DNA of 64,000 bases, taken from positions 1-64,000 of the forward strand of contig JAKOGI010000347.1 in NCBI GenBank assembly GCA_029747015.1, read 5' to 3'. The notes under the pieces are model-generated. The model ran no database searches and was not told the DNA's origin. It saw nothing but the letters and a program-made list of their open reading frames with translations. A program made the position numbers and the translations under genes. Below are positions 25,550 to 37,964 of the stretch, piece by piece (position 1 is the first letter of the stretch; each line of letters starts with the position of its first letter). Origin of the DNA: Carnegiea gigantea. Taxonomy: Eukaryota > Streptophyta > Magnoliopsida > Caryophyllales > Cactaceae.

Positions 25550-28500
25550 TCAAGGCAAATACTGTTCAAGACACTCTTGCAATTTATTGAATGTAACGGG
25601 CTTCGATATGAAAGAATCCATTCCATTTGCTAAGCATTCATCTGCACTCTCTGACAATGCATTTGCTGTCATCTGCATTATGTCAAATCATGAAGTGAGT
25701 ATCAATACAACTTTACAAATTACAAATACCAAAACATCTGGCTTGCAGGAATTAAGAGTACTTACTGCAATAATTGGGGTTCTCGTTGGTGGGGGTTCTT
25801 GATAAATAGGCTGTGTATCTGGTGAATTCATCGGTTGCTCAATTCCAGCCTCTGCAGCAGCATCCCAACTCCCAGTATCTTCATAAGAACGAATAATTCT
25901 TGTAGCTTGAAGTCCATCCATCACTGGCATGCACACATCCTGCAATTATGCATGCGCTTTCAATTAGTTTGGCACACAACCCATCAAAACTGTCACATTT
26001 CTGTCAAATTTCTCTTTCACTTGCTTAAAGGATGCAGAACCATTCTTACTAGTTCTGCAGCCACATCTCGAGCAATATTTTGTTCAATAAGAGACAAAGC
26101 TTCGACAAACAATCTCCATTATTCGAACCATGCAAGCAAAAATTTCTTGACTAAACTTATCACTTTTTCCAAAATGCTGGAGACTAATTAAGCCCACGTT
26201 CTCCTCTAATTCACCCCACTATTCTGCAAGCAAGGAAACAAGTGACCCTTTATAGCAGATTTTAATTTAATGCAAATGAGGCAGTCTCATGTGAGATGAG
26301 CTCATTTTGTATTGGACCATCGTGTGGCCCAACTCTCTCTTTCCACTGTGTCACATGACTCGAAATGGTTGTAGCAGAATATCTGCGTTTAATAGAAGGA
26401 AAATATGGAATGTTCTAGGATGGAAAAAGGACAAGTGGTTTATAGAAAACATACCATCAAAATGAGGTCATAGCTACAACTTTGTACGGCTCGTACAGCT
26501 TCCAATCCATTGTTGACCACGTCGATATTGTGCCCTAGTTGTTTCATCATGGTCCGTGTCACCATGACATTTATCTTGTTATCTTCCACCAGGAGAATTT
26601 TAGGTCTTTCTTCAGGTACACTTGCTGCTGGCTGGCTGCTTGCAGTACTCTGGAGACTTCTATCAGAGGCCTGCATTTGGCGTGTTTGTTGTGGTTCCTC
26701 GTTTGTATTTGCCATTTGACCGACTTCTTTTGCCCGGAGATCCATCTCTTGTTCCTGGGCTTGTCTGTTCCCTTCATTCACAAACTGATGACCGCTATAA
26801 GTATGCTCAGGATCCGCATTCCCACTGTGCTTGGATGAACTATCAGATGATGCCCGGTCTAAATCCGTATCAGAACAGGCATTCAGAGGCGACCCCATCT
26901 CCTTCAATGGTTCAGGAATTAGGGGAGGAAATGTGGCGGCATGTGCTGATGTGACATTGACATCTGGCAACGTAGCGTATGCATAGTTGTTCGGTAACAA
27001 AGTAGGGTTCCTGCTAGTTCCACTGGCAGCAACCAGGGAAGCAAATGACCGTGGTTCGAATTTGAAGCATCCTGCAGTTATGTCATCAACTGCGGTGTCT
27101 TGATTATTGGCATGAGGGAGTTCATCAGGGTCATCTGATTGATCATCTGATTGATAATCAGATATTGGAGATACCCGATATGGCAACACAAATGTGAATG
27201 TTGATCCAATGTTCTCTTCGCTACTCACCGTCATATGACCCCCCATCAGCTCAACCTGTTGCAGAGTTCAAATAACATAGGCCACTAGAAGTGACTCAAA
27301 GAGTCTAGGAGGAGGTCCTCAAATTTTCATTTTAAAAGAATTGAGATAGTATTGACATTACAATAAATACTCTAAAAGGATATCAATCATAACCAAAAGT
27401 TAAAAGTACAAACAGAATTTACCAGTTGTTTACAAATGGCCAGGCCGAGGCCAGTTCCACCATACTTCCGAGCATGATCAGCACTGGCTTGCATATATTT
27501 CTTGAATAATGTGGGCAAAGCGTGCTCTGTCACAATTTAGCCCCATGGGGAAAAAGAAGAAAAAGGGAGCAATTAGAACCGAATAGAAGCATACACTTAC
27601 AACCCTGATCAATGCTGGAAAACAAGAAAAACCTAGGAAAGTGATGAATTTTCTTTTTGGGTCAATTATGCAAACATGTGCATTAATCAGGATTGATGTT
27701 ATGTTAGAACCTGGTATTCCGATGCCGGTGTCAAAAACGTCACATTGGAGCCATACTATTGTTGGAGACACTGGTTCTCCACCTTTGCTCGGTGTTCTGG
27801 GCTCATCAAAGATTTGATGATTTTCATTAGGAGCTTCCAAATACAATTGGCCAGAAATCCCCTTTTCCTTGGAACCCCTATGGGTTTCAACGGATTTATG
27901 ATCTCCTTCTCCAGAATATGGTGCTTTTGCAACAACGAGCCTTATGCCAACTTTACCTTGATCGGTAAATTTAACAGCATTGCTGCAGAAGGTCAAAGCA
28001 TCAACATGTAAGCATTCTGATAATGGATGGAAAGGACAGTTAAACAATGAAAGAATAATTCTAAGGTGAATAATAAATAAACTTCTTATGATCACCATGA
28101 GATGTGATTGATCACTACCTGACCAGGTTTGTAAGAATTTGTCGAATCCTCAGAACATCCCCAATTACCTGATTTAGACAACATACACATAAGTCGGGGT
28201 TCACATCAACTGCATGATAAAGACCTGTTTTTGTTCCATATGACATGGAAATTTTCTCACCTCTACAGGGACATCATCTGCTATTTGTCCTTCCAATGTC
28301 AACATTTTCTTCAGAGATGCCGCAGCAGTCTGGAGTACATGTCTTACAACCTCTCTTGGTCTGAACTTGGTAGCTTCCAATTTCATAACACCTGATGGCA
28401 AATAATTAACAAAGAACAGCTAATGATCAATTCAGATTTCAGATTGCACAAACGAAAAAATTGCATTGAATGTTTTAGAAAAAGGAATGTTTCCAAACCT

Positions 28501-30779
28501 GATTCAACCTTAGAGAGGTCAAGGATGTCATTTATAAGCTGGAGAACCAAATCTCCCGAAGAAATCATGACATCTAACAATTGTCGTTGCTCCTTGTCAA
28601 GCCTTGTGGTGGCAAGAACTTCAGCCATGCTGACAACCCCAGATAATGGGGATCGTATCTCATGAGACATGGTAGCCAGCATTTGTTTAGCTCTCATGGT
28701 TTCCTCTGTGATATGTATGGTCTTATTCAGTTCTGTTTCCATGGCTTTCTGCACTGCTATCTCCTCTCGGAGTTTTGCCATCTTTTCTCTTTTCCTAACC
28801 TGTTTAGAATGTAAAATAAATGTGTTGCTTTAAGAGTGATGGGCACCATGTCCATAAATAAACAAGGCTGGGGACAAACGGAAGACAACAGCAAGCAGCA
28901 GGAGAGAAGACCGTGTCACTGAAATATCAGGGCAAATGGTTAACTGCGACCTCACCATTATGTTACTGAAATATAAGGTCATTGGTTAATTGCAAGCTTG
29001 TGATTATCTGCTCATTGGTATATCAGTTGGTAGACTAAGGAAAAGATGGAAAATATGGTACAATATGCCGCTATTTCAAATTCCCCACTCTTGGAGCATA
29101 TCTTCATGCTTATGGCCTTTTGAGACAGCTGTGGCACAAAAGGAAAAAGAGGTCTGATATTGAAAAAGAACTGACCTGATCTGTAATATCCATTCCAATG
29201 TAATTGACACCAATCGTCTCTCCGGCCTTATTGAACACAGGTTCGACATATATCAAGAATGTTTTGGAACCAAATAGTTCCGTATCAAAAGTTATTTCCC
29301 TTTTTCCAGGTAATCCACGCTCCAAGACTTCTCGTTTGAAGTCTAGAGATTCCTTCACTCCTGCACCAGAGAAGATCTCGGTATCTGTTTTCCCTATAAT
29401 GTCCTGAAATTCCCAAGGAAAGTTGAGAGACACCGCTACTGTTTTCTCAGGTGACATGCTTTGAAGAACAGGAAATGCAGGGTGACTTCTTACCTCCTCT
29501 TTAAAGCTTGGGTAGTGATTGTAAATGAAACGATATCTCAACTCTTTGTCCTGAAAGAAAGATCACATGGTAAAAGCCTCAGTAAAACTTCAACCAATAA
29601 AAAGAAACACAAAACATGACGAACTTAACCTAGCTTAGAAGAAGTTTAAGTTGAATAATGGGGTCACAGAAACATTGACATGAATGGTTGAGGACGGATA
29701 ATGCCGTTCCAGCTGGCCATCATCATGCTATTGTATGATAAATTCACTCTTTTTTCGGAAATCAATCCTTTTGATTGTACTTCCAAGACCAATAATTCAT
29801 TCTCAGAGGCTCTGATAAAGCACTTGAGTCCAAATCTAAATCACAACATCAAAATAGACGCAAACATTTAACAGTTTACTTGACTATGGCATCTCTCTTT
29901 TGGTTCCTACAATCCCACCTCAATATTTTGAATGAGAATTAAATTCTGTCATTTTTACCCACCTATAAGACCAAGTCAAACAAAAACTGAATTCCCAAGA
30001 CTGACGCAAGATCACCAGAGAGTTTTTGTCAGCAAAATTGAAGGATTTAAGACCATTATTTGTTGACTTACCATATGCCCAAGGACAATGGGTGCATTCT
30101 GAAGAATGAAGTGTATAAAGTTATCTGCCCTTTTGAGCATACGTGACAACTCTTCAATGGGTGTCGATTGTTTCTCCACATTTTTGATGCTCTCCTGCAG
30201 CTTCTCCAACAGAATCTGCTCCCTCTGCCTGCTTTCTTCCAACAGTCTTTCCATCATCATCGCTCGTTGCTTCCAATACACAATGGTATCAAACTCAGCA
30301 TCAATTTCAAGTCCCGTACTCTCAATTGGCACATCAAGCTTCTTCTTCGGGGCAACTTTGTAAAAGTTGTAAAGCTCCTCTAACTCCGAAACTGGATGTC
30401 TATCAGTCCCAACTCTTTCTTCTTCAAATCGATATTGCTCTAATATTTTCAACCTCTTAAGCTCAACCTCCTCTCTTTGCTTGCTGAGGCGATCAAGCTC
30501 TTCCTTCAAAAGTCGAACAGCATTGGCTTGCTTATACTCCCAATGCTTCATAAGGTGGGCTAATTGAGAGGACCCTTTTCCACTGTGACTTGTAACCACT
30601 CGAAGATATTCAACATCAATCTCAGAAGGTTCCGCGTTGATTGCAACTTCTTTCAGCATATCTTGATCTTCTTTTGGCCTGTCTACATTAAATTGACTCC
30701 CTACTTCGTTTACATTATCCGGCCACATTGAAGTCAGGATTTCTTCCACTTCCATGTTATCATCTATAGGATCTTCCAT
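25550..30779 (-). CDS. AHK5: Hybrid histidine kinase, AHK5/CKI2 type (11 coding exons, 982 aa)
   Basis: A soluble hybrid sensor kinase that passes phosphate from His to an attached receiver Asp. In Arabidopsis, AHK5 acts in stress, ethylene/ABA root and stomatal H2O2 responses. Exons, in gene order: 30779-30072, 29550-29494, 29403-29176, 28799-28499, 28391-28261, 28168-28119, 27982-27711, 27526-27423, 27255-26455, 25939-25766, 25672-25550. All junctions are GT-AG and the frame closes over 2949 bases. Domains: coiled-coil N terminus (about 85-125, 170-225), PAS (about 230-330), HisKA with [11 protein letters not shown] (His377), N box around Asn493, G1 DTGIGIPE (from Asp576), G2 GGTGLGL (605-611), an acidic/Ser linker (about 640-830), receiver with Glu841-Asp842, phospho-acceptor Asp885 and Lys966. 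No membrane segments. Arabidopsis AHK5 is 922 aa. No residue essential for phosphorelay is missing, so it looks functional. Confidence 0.95.
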
Positions 30780-31520
30780 TGCTGTACTACTATTGTTCTA
30801 CTGCTTGGAACCCAAAAATCCCAGAAAGTCAGCTCTTTCACTGATTGAATTTGATTGAAACCCAGGTGTTGTTCTTTGTCACATTCGTTTGTAGGAGAGC
30901 AAAATTGTCAAATCCAAGATGCCCAACTCAGAAAATTGCTTCGAATAATCAATTCAGTGCTGCCTAAGAAGTTCCTGATTGAGGGCGATTTTGGGAATCA
31001 AAGTTCGTCCCTAAAAAACCAAAACAAAAGCAGAATTCTGCTGTCAATAATATCAAACAGTGCAATTGAATTTTTGATGATTTTTTTTAGCTTTCTTATT
31101 GAAAATATGCAAGATGGCAATGCAAGAACTTCCCATTTTTGAGCTCATTAACAATTAAAAGATTAAAAATTTGCCCATGAAACCGAAAAAACAAATACAC
31201 CATTTGTTAATCTTGTAAGGAAGAAAATGAGGGAAACAGAAAGAACTTGAGATTGGCATTGCTTCTGCATCAAATGCTGGGCATTGTTCACAAGTCAAAC
31301 AGAGTGCCCAGAAATCCAAAATGCTGAATTTGAATTTGGATCAACATCCATCGTCAGATTTCATAGAACCAAGAACAAGATGACATAGAAGAAGAAGGAA
31401 ATGCACGGTGTAAAGTCTGTACTAACCTGGGGATTGATGATTGATGATTGATGACTGATGACTGATGATCAGAAACTAAGTAGAAACAGAGGCTTCAGAC
31501 AATAATTTCTGGGTTGAAGA
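30780..31520 (-). promoter_or_regulatory. 5' leader of the AHK5-type gene, possibly with a leader intron
   Basis: Upstream of the ATG at 30779 no in-frame coding extension is apparent. In the transcribed sense there is a pyrimidine-rich stretch (TTTTTCTCTCTTCTTC near 31510-31525). A plausible donor, CCCAG followed by GTTAGTAC, lies around 31425-31430, so a leader intron ending before 30780 is possible. A conserved acceptor was not fixed. Confidence 0.4.
31433..31467 (-). repeat. Five tandem 7-base units in the AHK5 leader
   Basis: Three ATTGATG units followed by two ACTGATG units on the plus strand, directly beside the proposed leader donor. In the transcript this reads as repeated CATCAAT/CATCAGT. 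Confidence 0.85.
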
Positions 31521-31533
31521 AGAGAGAAAAAGG

Positions 31534-31542
31534 CTATATATG
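31534..31542 (-). promoter_or_regulatory. Candidate TATA box of the AHK5-type gene
   Basis: CATATATAG in the transcribed direction, followed 10-25 bases later by a pyrimidine patch (TTTTTCTCTCTTCTTC) that is common at plant core promoters. It lies about 755 bases before the ATG. Transcription start is inferred, not shown. Confidence 0.45.
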
Positions 31543-31599
31543 TGGGATTGAAAGAATAAAAATAAAAATGGAGAAAAATGAAGAAAATGGATGGGCTGT

Positions 31600-31889
31600 A
31601 GATCTGAGAGTTTGTCACAGACATGTCTTGAAATCATCAGTCAATTACAGGGAGACCCAATTGGATTAAGAGAGAGAAACTAACATAAATTAAAAGAGAG
31701 GGAGAACCAAGTCCAATCCAACAAGGAGTTTAAAAAAATAGCTAGAAGAAGAAGAAGTGTGAGTCAGAAAACTAAGAGGCAGCCATGTGCTTATGGTTGG
31801 AGCTTCTCCGTAATTTAATTTCTTTTTCTTTTTCTTTTTCTTTTTCGCTTTGTTTATAGTTTAGTTCTTGTTCTTGGGTGCCACTGAAT

Positions 31890-31920
<31 letters not shown>

Positions 31921-33274
31921 TTTTTAAATTATAATTTCTCTCTCTCTCTCTCTGTGTGGTTGTCTGGTTGGGTTACATTCAGAGCTCCTATGATGCCTTT
32001 TCGCTCTGGGATTCTGAAATGCCTGCATATATAACTGCATTTCTCTGTCCTCGATCAAGCAGGTCTGAGATCGATGCATGACACGAACAAGCGTTTTTCA
32101 CTTCTTATTTGATGCTCGACTGTGAACCACTTATCTATTAAATTAAAAACAAAAAAGCTACGTAGATCAGATAGTAGAAGTAGCAGCAGAATTTACCTAG
32201 TGATTTGTAAGATTAATCATGAACATGCAGACTCCCACGGGGGGAAGGAAGAGTAGAAGACCCTCCAAAATAAACTAAATTAAAAACTCAATTGAGGCAC
32301 GTCGTGTTACGCGCGCCTTTGCCTTGCTCTTTTTTTTTTTTAACATCATTCTTGAAGGGGTATGATATATGCCGTATTACAAAATACTTCTTAGATATCT
32401 TTTGTTCATAATTTATATAGCTTAAAAAGAAAATTTTGGATAATTTTTTCAGTTTGAGTAGTAGCGGATTAAAACATAATATCTCTCTGAACTTCTTATG
32501 TTCCGCTTTTATAGATTAGTAGGTAATCTATAGTTTTTAAATCTATAGCCTAACGAAACCAGTTTCTCTGTAATTTTACAATTTGTGATAAGACTACTAT
32601 ATTAGACCCCTCTATATTCCACCTGGTAGCAGAATTTCTAGGATATTAGATTTGGACTTCTTAGATATCTTATTTTAACATAAATTAACATGTTATATGG
32701 TTTAAATCATCAAATTTTCAATAGTTACAATTAATAATGAACCATGAAGTTCAGGATTTGCCGGCTACATCAATGTGCATGACTCTTTCTTAATGACTCA
32801 ATTGATATAAAAAATTTAACATGGTATTGAAGCAGGTTGCTCGATCTCGATCTCTCACCGTTCGCGTTTAATTAAAATTGTGTACACGTGTTGGACCTTC
32901 CTAGTAGCCCACACGTCAGAGGGCGTTTTGGAGTATGAAAGTGGATGTTGTCCCACATTGATAAAATAAAAAAGAATTAAAAAATTATTGTTGTCCCACA
33001 TTGATAAATTGAAGGGTTTGAGTATGTATATAAGTTTGTGAGTTACCCACTCATTACCAATTGGTTTTGAGTTGGAACTTCATTTGAGCTGATATACATA
33101 ACTCTTTGTTAATAACCCAATTGATATAAAAAATGTATCATGTGTTGTAGCAAAATATTTATTATCTTTCTTTAATAAAACTATAACTTCCTCGTCAAAG
33201 CCTATATCATATTTCTACTCACACGAATTATGTCAGCACCGTATATGAAAAAATGTCTATATTTTAAATACAAG

Positions 33275-33317
<43 letters not shown>

Positions 33318-33469
33318 TGTAAAATAAGTAAAAATACAAACTCCTAAGCATATAATATAAATTACTTTCCTCATTTATACCCGGTTCATTAAATCATATT
33401 TCAATTTGCGTTCTCTTACATTGACCGCCTATTGACTTTCTTTTTCTTTTTTTTGGTGAGGACGTCACA

Positions 33470-33470
<1 letters not shown>
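31600..33470. other. Gene-free spacer upstream of AHK5
   Basis: No coding motif. It contains (TA)n near 31895-31920, a short CT run near 31938-31955, (TA)n near 33280-33315 and simple TTTTTC repeats near 31820-31845. A repeated phrase GTCCCACATTGATAAA occurs twice (about 32950 and 32993). Confidence 0.6.

Positions 33471-33471
<1 letters not shown>

Positions 33472-33526
<55 letters not shown>
33472..33526. repeat. (TA)n microsatellite
   Basis: About 27 TA units next to the start of a GGGTCGGG-rich repeat. The frame through it encodes only Tyr-Ile. Confidence 0.95.
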
Positions 33527-33531
<5 letters not shown>

Positions 33532-34665
33532 TGTCAATTCATGCGGGCGGGTCAAATATGGGTCAGGTGTATTCGGGTTCGGGTAAAATACGGGCGGGCG
33601 TATTTCGGGTTCGGGTAAAATACGGGTGAGCGTATTTCGGTTTTATGAGTTTCGGATCAACCCAACGGGTTTGAAGTGCCTTTTTAGTAAATTATTTCTT
33701 TTTTTATCAAAATCAAAAAATTAGCATATTTATTACTTAAAATTGTCTGTATTTAATGAACAAGTATTGTAATTGCAATTTTTTCAAAGAATATCAAAAA
33801 TATCCAAACTTTTCAATATGATATATGAAATTCATGTACGGGTGGACAATGAGTTACGTTTGGATGGGTTGGCCTGTATATTAAAATATTAATAATTGAT
33901 CGGGTCATTCCTGGGTCGGCCTATGTAAAGCATGTAAAAAAGTCGAAGCTGTTCAACCTATTAATAGCCCGTTTAATAATTTGATATTTCGTTAATTAAC
34001 TAACATCACCTAATCAGGCATGCTTTGTTAGTACGCCGATCCTAACATGAACATAAGTTGGTCCATTGCTGAACATTGTATCAGATTCGAGACTAATTAG
34101 AAGGAATCCAAATGAAAGAATATTATCTACGCGCAAGCTATTATAATGATCTATTAATTCTAAAATCAAAATTTTAGATTATTATAGAATAATCTTATTT
34201 AAAATGCGATGAGACATATTCATTTTACCAAGAATATAATGGTATGACTTGCACATTTTTAATACTGATCTAATTCCAAATTGTTTTTCTTAATATTAGA
34301 GTTGTTTCATGGTCATTTTCTAAAATTGTACCATTTATAAGTTGTATATGATGTTATTTTATAGGAAAAAAGGGAACCATTGTCTAATTTGCGAAGGGAT
34401 GTGATAATTATATAACATCTCTCTAAACGATTCGTTATAATGAAAAACTATTATATATTGTTAAGAGGAAAAAATTAAAGAAAATAAAAAATAAGCATAT
34501 AATATTCGGGTCGAGCGGGCGGGTTCAGGTTCGGGTCGAGTTTGACCCAAAAATTTACGGGGTTTTCGGGTTCGGTTTATTTCGAGTTCACGTCGAGAAA
34601 ATCGTATTCAGAACCCAAAACTTTCGGGCGGATTTAGGTCGGGTCAATTTTTATCAGATATATAT
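33527..34665. repeat. GGGTCGGG/TTCGGGT-rich dispersed repeat, possibly hAT-derived
   Basis: Both edges are dense in TTCGGGTTCGGGT-type words (33540-33660 and 34500-34650) with an AT-rich centre, and a second GGGTCGGCC-containing block lies at 33840-33990. Edges read CTGTCAATTCATGCGGGCGG on the left and a reverse-complement TCTGATAAAAATTGACCCG on the right. Such layouts are common in non-autonomous plant hAT elements, but no clean inverted repeat or 8-base duplication was found. Confidence 0.45.
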
Positions 34666-35055
34666 ATATATGTATATATATGAAACTTTGTTGTTACATG
34701 GTGTGTACGTTAATTTGACTTATGCAATTAGCTTGACTCGAAGTGTAAACGCATGGAATAGAATAAAATATTTGAAGATTCTTATTCGTGTTCACTTAAC
34801 TTTAGTTTTGAATTATATCTCAGTTTAATTTTAATTTTTTTGTTTATGAAGCCTCTACTTGTCGATCAAATCAAAATTTGGAATCAATCTTCATTTTTTT
34901 TTTTTACCTCACTCTTACAAACCTCCACTAGTGAAGAAGTAATATTAAAAATTTGCACCATAAGTAAAAATATTAGTTCTCGTCATGCTTAAGTTTCTCT
35001 ATGATGTTGTATGACTAATGATGAAAACCTCTTAAGAAAGAGAGGTACAACTCCT
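34666..35055. other. AT-rich spacer
   Basis: A short TATATATATATATG run at the left, then no gene or repeat that I can support. Confidence 0.5.
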
Positions 35056-35059
35056 AAGG

Positions 35060-35365
35060 TCAGTTCTTTTCATTGAAAAATAGGGGTTGAAAAATGGGTG
35101 AAGTTGATTGAATGAATTAAAGTGGGTATTTTTTTGTTGAAGTTGGTTAAAGTGAGTTGAAGTAGGTTGAAGTAGAATGAAGTTGGTGTATTTTTTATAT
35201 GCTGGGTAGAAGTTGGTTAAAATAGTGGGTTGAAGTTGATTTTTGTTGATTAAAGTGGGTTGAAGTGAATTGAAGTTGGTTAAAGTGGGTTAGATTTAAT
35301 ATTTTTTTATTGAAGTTCGTGAAGTGAGTTGAAGTGGATTGAGGTTGGTAAATTGAGATTTATTG
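35060..35365. repeat. Degenerate GTTGAAGTGG-type minisatellite
   Basis: About 20 imperfect copies of a roughly 10-12-base word of the form GTTGAAGTGG, GTTAAAGTGG or GAAGTTGGTT. Left and right edges (GGTCAGTTCTTTTC and, reverse complement, TTCAGGCCCTTTTT) are weakly similar, so it might be a MITE with an expanded interior. Confidence 0.6.
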
Positions 35366-35369
35366 ATGA

Positions 35370-36055
35370 AAAAAAAAAGGGCCTGAATTATTTATGACTC
35401 TTATTTACTTTCCTTCTGATAAGGTATAATTAAGTTTGAATTCTTATTATTACTAAAGTTACATGCTCCATGCTTAATTTTAAATTTTAGTATGGAAATA
35501 TTGTGGTGTTATAACATGTCCATTTGGAATTGAATCTCTCAAACTTTTTTATGAATTTCTGTGAACTTGTTGAGTTTACCCCTAAATAGAGGACCGTTTA
35601 TTCTCAACTTACTATTATATTAAAATAAATAAATAAATAAATTTTGAATCCTATATATTGTATGATAATGACTTCATACATACAGCATATTCTTACCTGA
35701 AGTTGAGCAACTAAGAGGGTGATCAAAGTTTAATCAACAATGCCAAAATCATATCTAGATGGGAATTTGCTACGTTTAGGACGCTTTAGCCTTTCCCTGG
35801 TCAAGAAAACTGTGACTGTTGAGTGCTGACAACATCAATTTAATTGCTAGCTTTCTGCTCCCATAGGCCATAATACATCACATCACACAAGTACGAAACG
35901 CAAATGATAATATAAATTAATTCTATATTTATAACAAATTAGTTTTGTACTAACGACCAACTAATTCATTGCCCAAATAAAAAAGTTTTTTTTTTTTTTA
36001 AAGGAGTGATACAGCTTTGCCAATTATTGTCAATGGGTAGGCTAGTTCCCTGCGC
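35370..36055. other. AT-rich spacer
   Basis: No open frame or motif of note; a short (AAAT)n run occurs at 35622-35642 and homopolymer T near 35985. Confidence 0.5.
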
Positions 36056-36070
36056 CTTATTTAAACAGAA

Positions 36071-36250
36071 AGAAGGACAGACCAGTGCACAAGTATCCTA
36101 TGTTTACACAAAGTTAGGAGAAGGGTCGCACCCCAAGAGGTGAATTGTAGGAAGCCTAACCTGACTTTGTTAGTGGCTGATTCCAAAGCTCGAACCATGA
36201 TCTTTTGGTCACACGGAGACGACCTTACCGTTGTTCTAAAGCCCCTTCTA
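36071..36250 (-). mobile_element. tRNA-derived SINE (Au-like), copy 1
   Basis: Read on the minus strand it begins GGGGCTTTAGAACAACGG, where the family has an RNA polymerase III A box, and continues with GTCTCCGTGTGACC and GGTTCGAGCTTTGG (B box GGTTCGAGC). The body has the characteristic CAGGTTAGGCTTCCTACAAT and GGGGTGCGACCCTTCTCC blocks and ends near CACTGGTCTGTCC. Flanks TTTAAACAGAA (36060-36070) and TCTAAACAGAA (36251-36261) differ at one base and fit a target-site duplication. A SINE has no protein and is mobilised by LINE enzymes. Confidence 0.8.
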
Positions 36251-36261
36251 TCTAAACAGAA

Positions 36262-37375
36262 GTTATTTAAATCAAATTTATCTAAACTTTTTTTAATCAA
36301 AGATTTACCTAAATAATTGAGCACAAGTTATATGAATTAATTAGATATAGTTTAACATAATTTCTTCGACTCAATAATGTAAATTTAACTAAAATTATAT
36401 GAATTTAAAAAATAAATTGAAAGAAACAGTCCTACCTACTAAAATATTGGTACAAAAGTACCACTGTGAATATGATTACAGTGGTACAAATACAAATGAC
36501 CGTAACTCGTTACCCTTAACTGGAGCAAATGAATCGTGGATACCAAAGACATGAAGGAGCTTTTTCACCTGGTCATGTTGCGAACTATGAAATTTAAAAA
36601 CACCACAAATCATGATTGTGCTTTTTTTAGTTATATTTGTACCACTTGATTTGTTTTGACGTCTAATACTCTACCAAAAACGCTTACACAAAAAAAAAAA
36701 AAAAAAAAAAATCCCAGTGATGCAATCCTTACCTTCATAAAAGAAAATAGAAAAAAAAAAAAAAAAAAGGGTTGCCAAAGGAAAGGATCAGATGCCTCTT
36801 ACAAGATTAAATGGACAATATAATTAGATTATTTTATTGCTTCGAAAAATGACAAGTGGTCAAGAAAATTGCACCTATGTACCATGCAACTAATTAAAAA
36901 CTTCAAATTTTTTGATGTTGAAATTGTAATTAGTATATGCTAACCACGTTATCTCACATCGATGGTAATGATGCCACATTGCTTTGACATTTTCATGTTC
37001 TAGAATCTAGGACTCTTCCATGGATGCTTATATTTTTTTAAATAACTGAAAAGGGGGAGGAAGTTCATTAATAAAATTAAAGTTCAAAACTGTGCAAAGG
37101 TCATTCCCTGCAGATCAAAGACATAATCTGATCAATCACCATCAAATTTGTTGGCAGATGAATGTCGTACTTTTAGATGTAGAAGCATACAACTGTGCTG
37201 CTTCGGAATCGCCCATGAAAAAGGACCGGAATCAAGAGGTGGCTACTAGAATCACCGACATGAGTCATGCCCCAAACCCAAACCTCAGGTGATGGTGAGG
37301 TAGCTGTGAGAGAGAGAGACGAGGAGTGTTTAGCCTAAGGTTTATATAACTCATGCGTAATCAAATCCACTACAA
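36262..37375. other. Spacer between SINE and CACTA element
   Basis: Two poly-A runs (about 36690-36712 and 36752-36768) and a GA-rich tract near 37310-37325. A 66-codon frame at 37092-37292 has no recognisable domain; it might be a captured gene scrap but I cannot support it. Confidence 0.5.
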
Positions 37376-37606
37376 GAATCCATCTCATTTACAAATTGAA
37401 AAGATTGATCTCGAAAACACTAAATTCAATCTCAATTTAAGTTTAGAGATCGAATAGAGACCAAATTAATTTCATCGCGAAATCTTTGGCCATAATTCAA
37501 ATTTAAAGACAAAATTATATCAATCAGTTTCAAACTGAGACCAAATTTAATCGGTCTTCATTAGAGACCGAATTTTCCCAGTCTCAAATTGAGATCGGTC
37601 CCAAAC

Positions 37607-37836
37607 TGTTAAGGAAGGGAGTTGTACTTATTATGGAAATTGTATTTGAGTGTAATTAGGAATCTTTTAGATATAGCATGTACCATATCTCTTCCCTTAT
37701 TTTGTGGCATCTTGTTATTCACATTAGAGGACCTTAGGGTTGTATATACAACATCCTCCTATTATGTACAGAGCAAGGCAAAATTAATACAAAGCAATTT
37801 TCCTCTTGCCTTCAAACTCAACGTCCACGACTTTCA
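37607..37836 (+). repeat. 5' LTR of the copia element
   Basis: 230 bases from TGTTAAGGAAGGGAG to CCACGACTTTCA. It is unusually short for plant copia but complete at both ends. Its small open frame is also present, equally meaningless, in the 3' copy. Confidence 0.95.
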
Positions 37837-37850
37837 TGGTATCATAGCCG
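37837..37850 (+). promoter_or_regulatory. Primer-binding site of the copia element
   Basis: TGGTATCATAGCCG directly follows the 5' LTR. The plant consensus complementary to initiator methionine tRNA is TGGTATCAGAGC, so one base differs (T for G). Confidence 0.8.
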
Positions 37851-37964
37851 CTGCAGTGAGGATTATTCTAATCACATCACATCATGAGCAGTGGAGGGAA
37901 GAAAAGGTTCGTAGTTGAACCTCATCGCCATATTACCTTTATCGATCGGAAGAAACCAGTGTAA

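Noticed and set aside
26440..28098. Separate short kinase and receiver genes
   Set aside because: Splice sites join all pieces into one histidine kinase frame.
36071..36250. A tRNA gene, because of A- and B-box-like sequences
   Set aside because: The cloverleaf does not close, and the downstream body and flanks match a SINE.
37092..37292. 66-codon frame as a captured gene fragment
   Set aside because: I could not match it to any family and it has no supporting exon structure.
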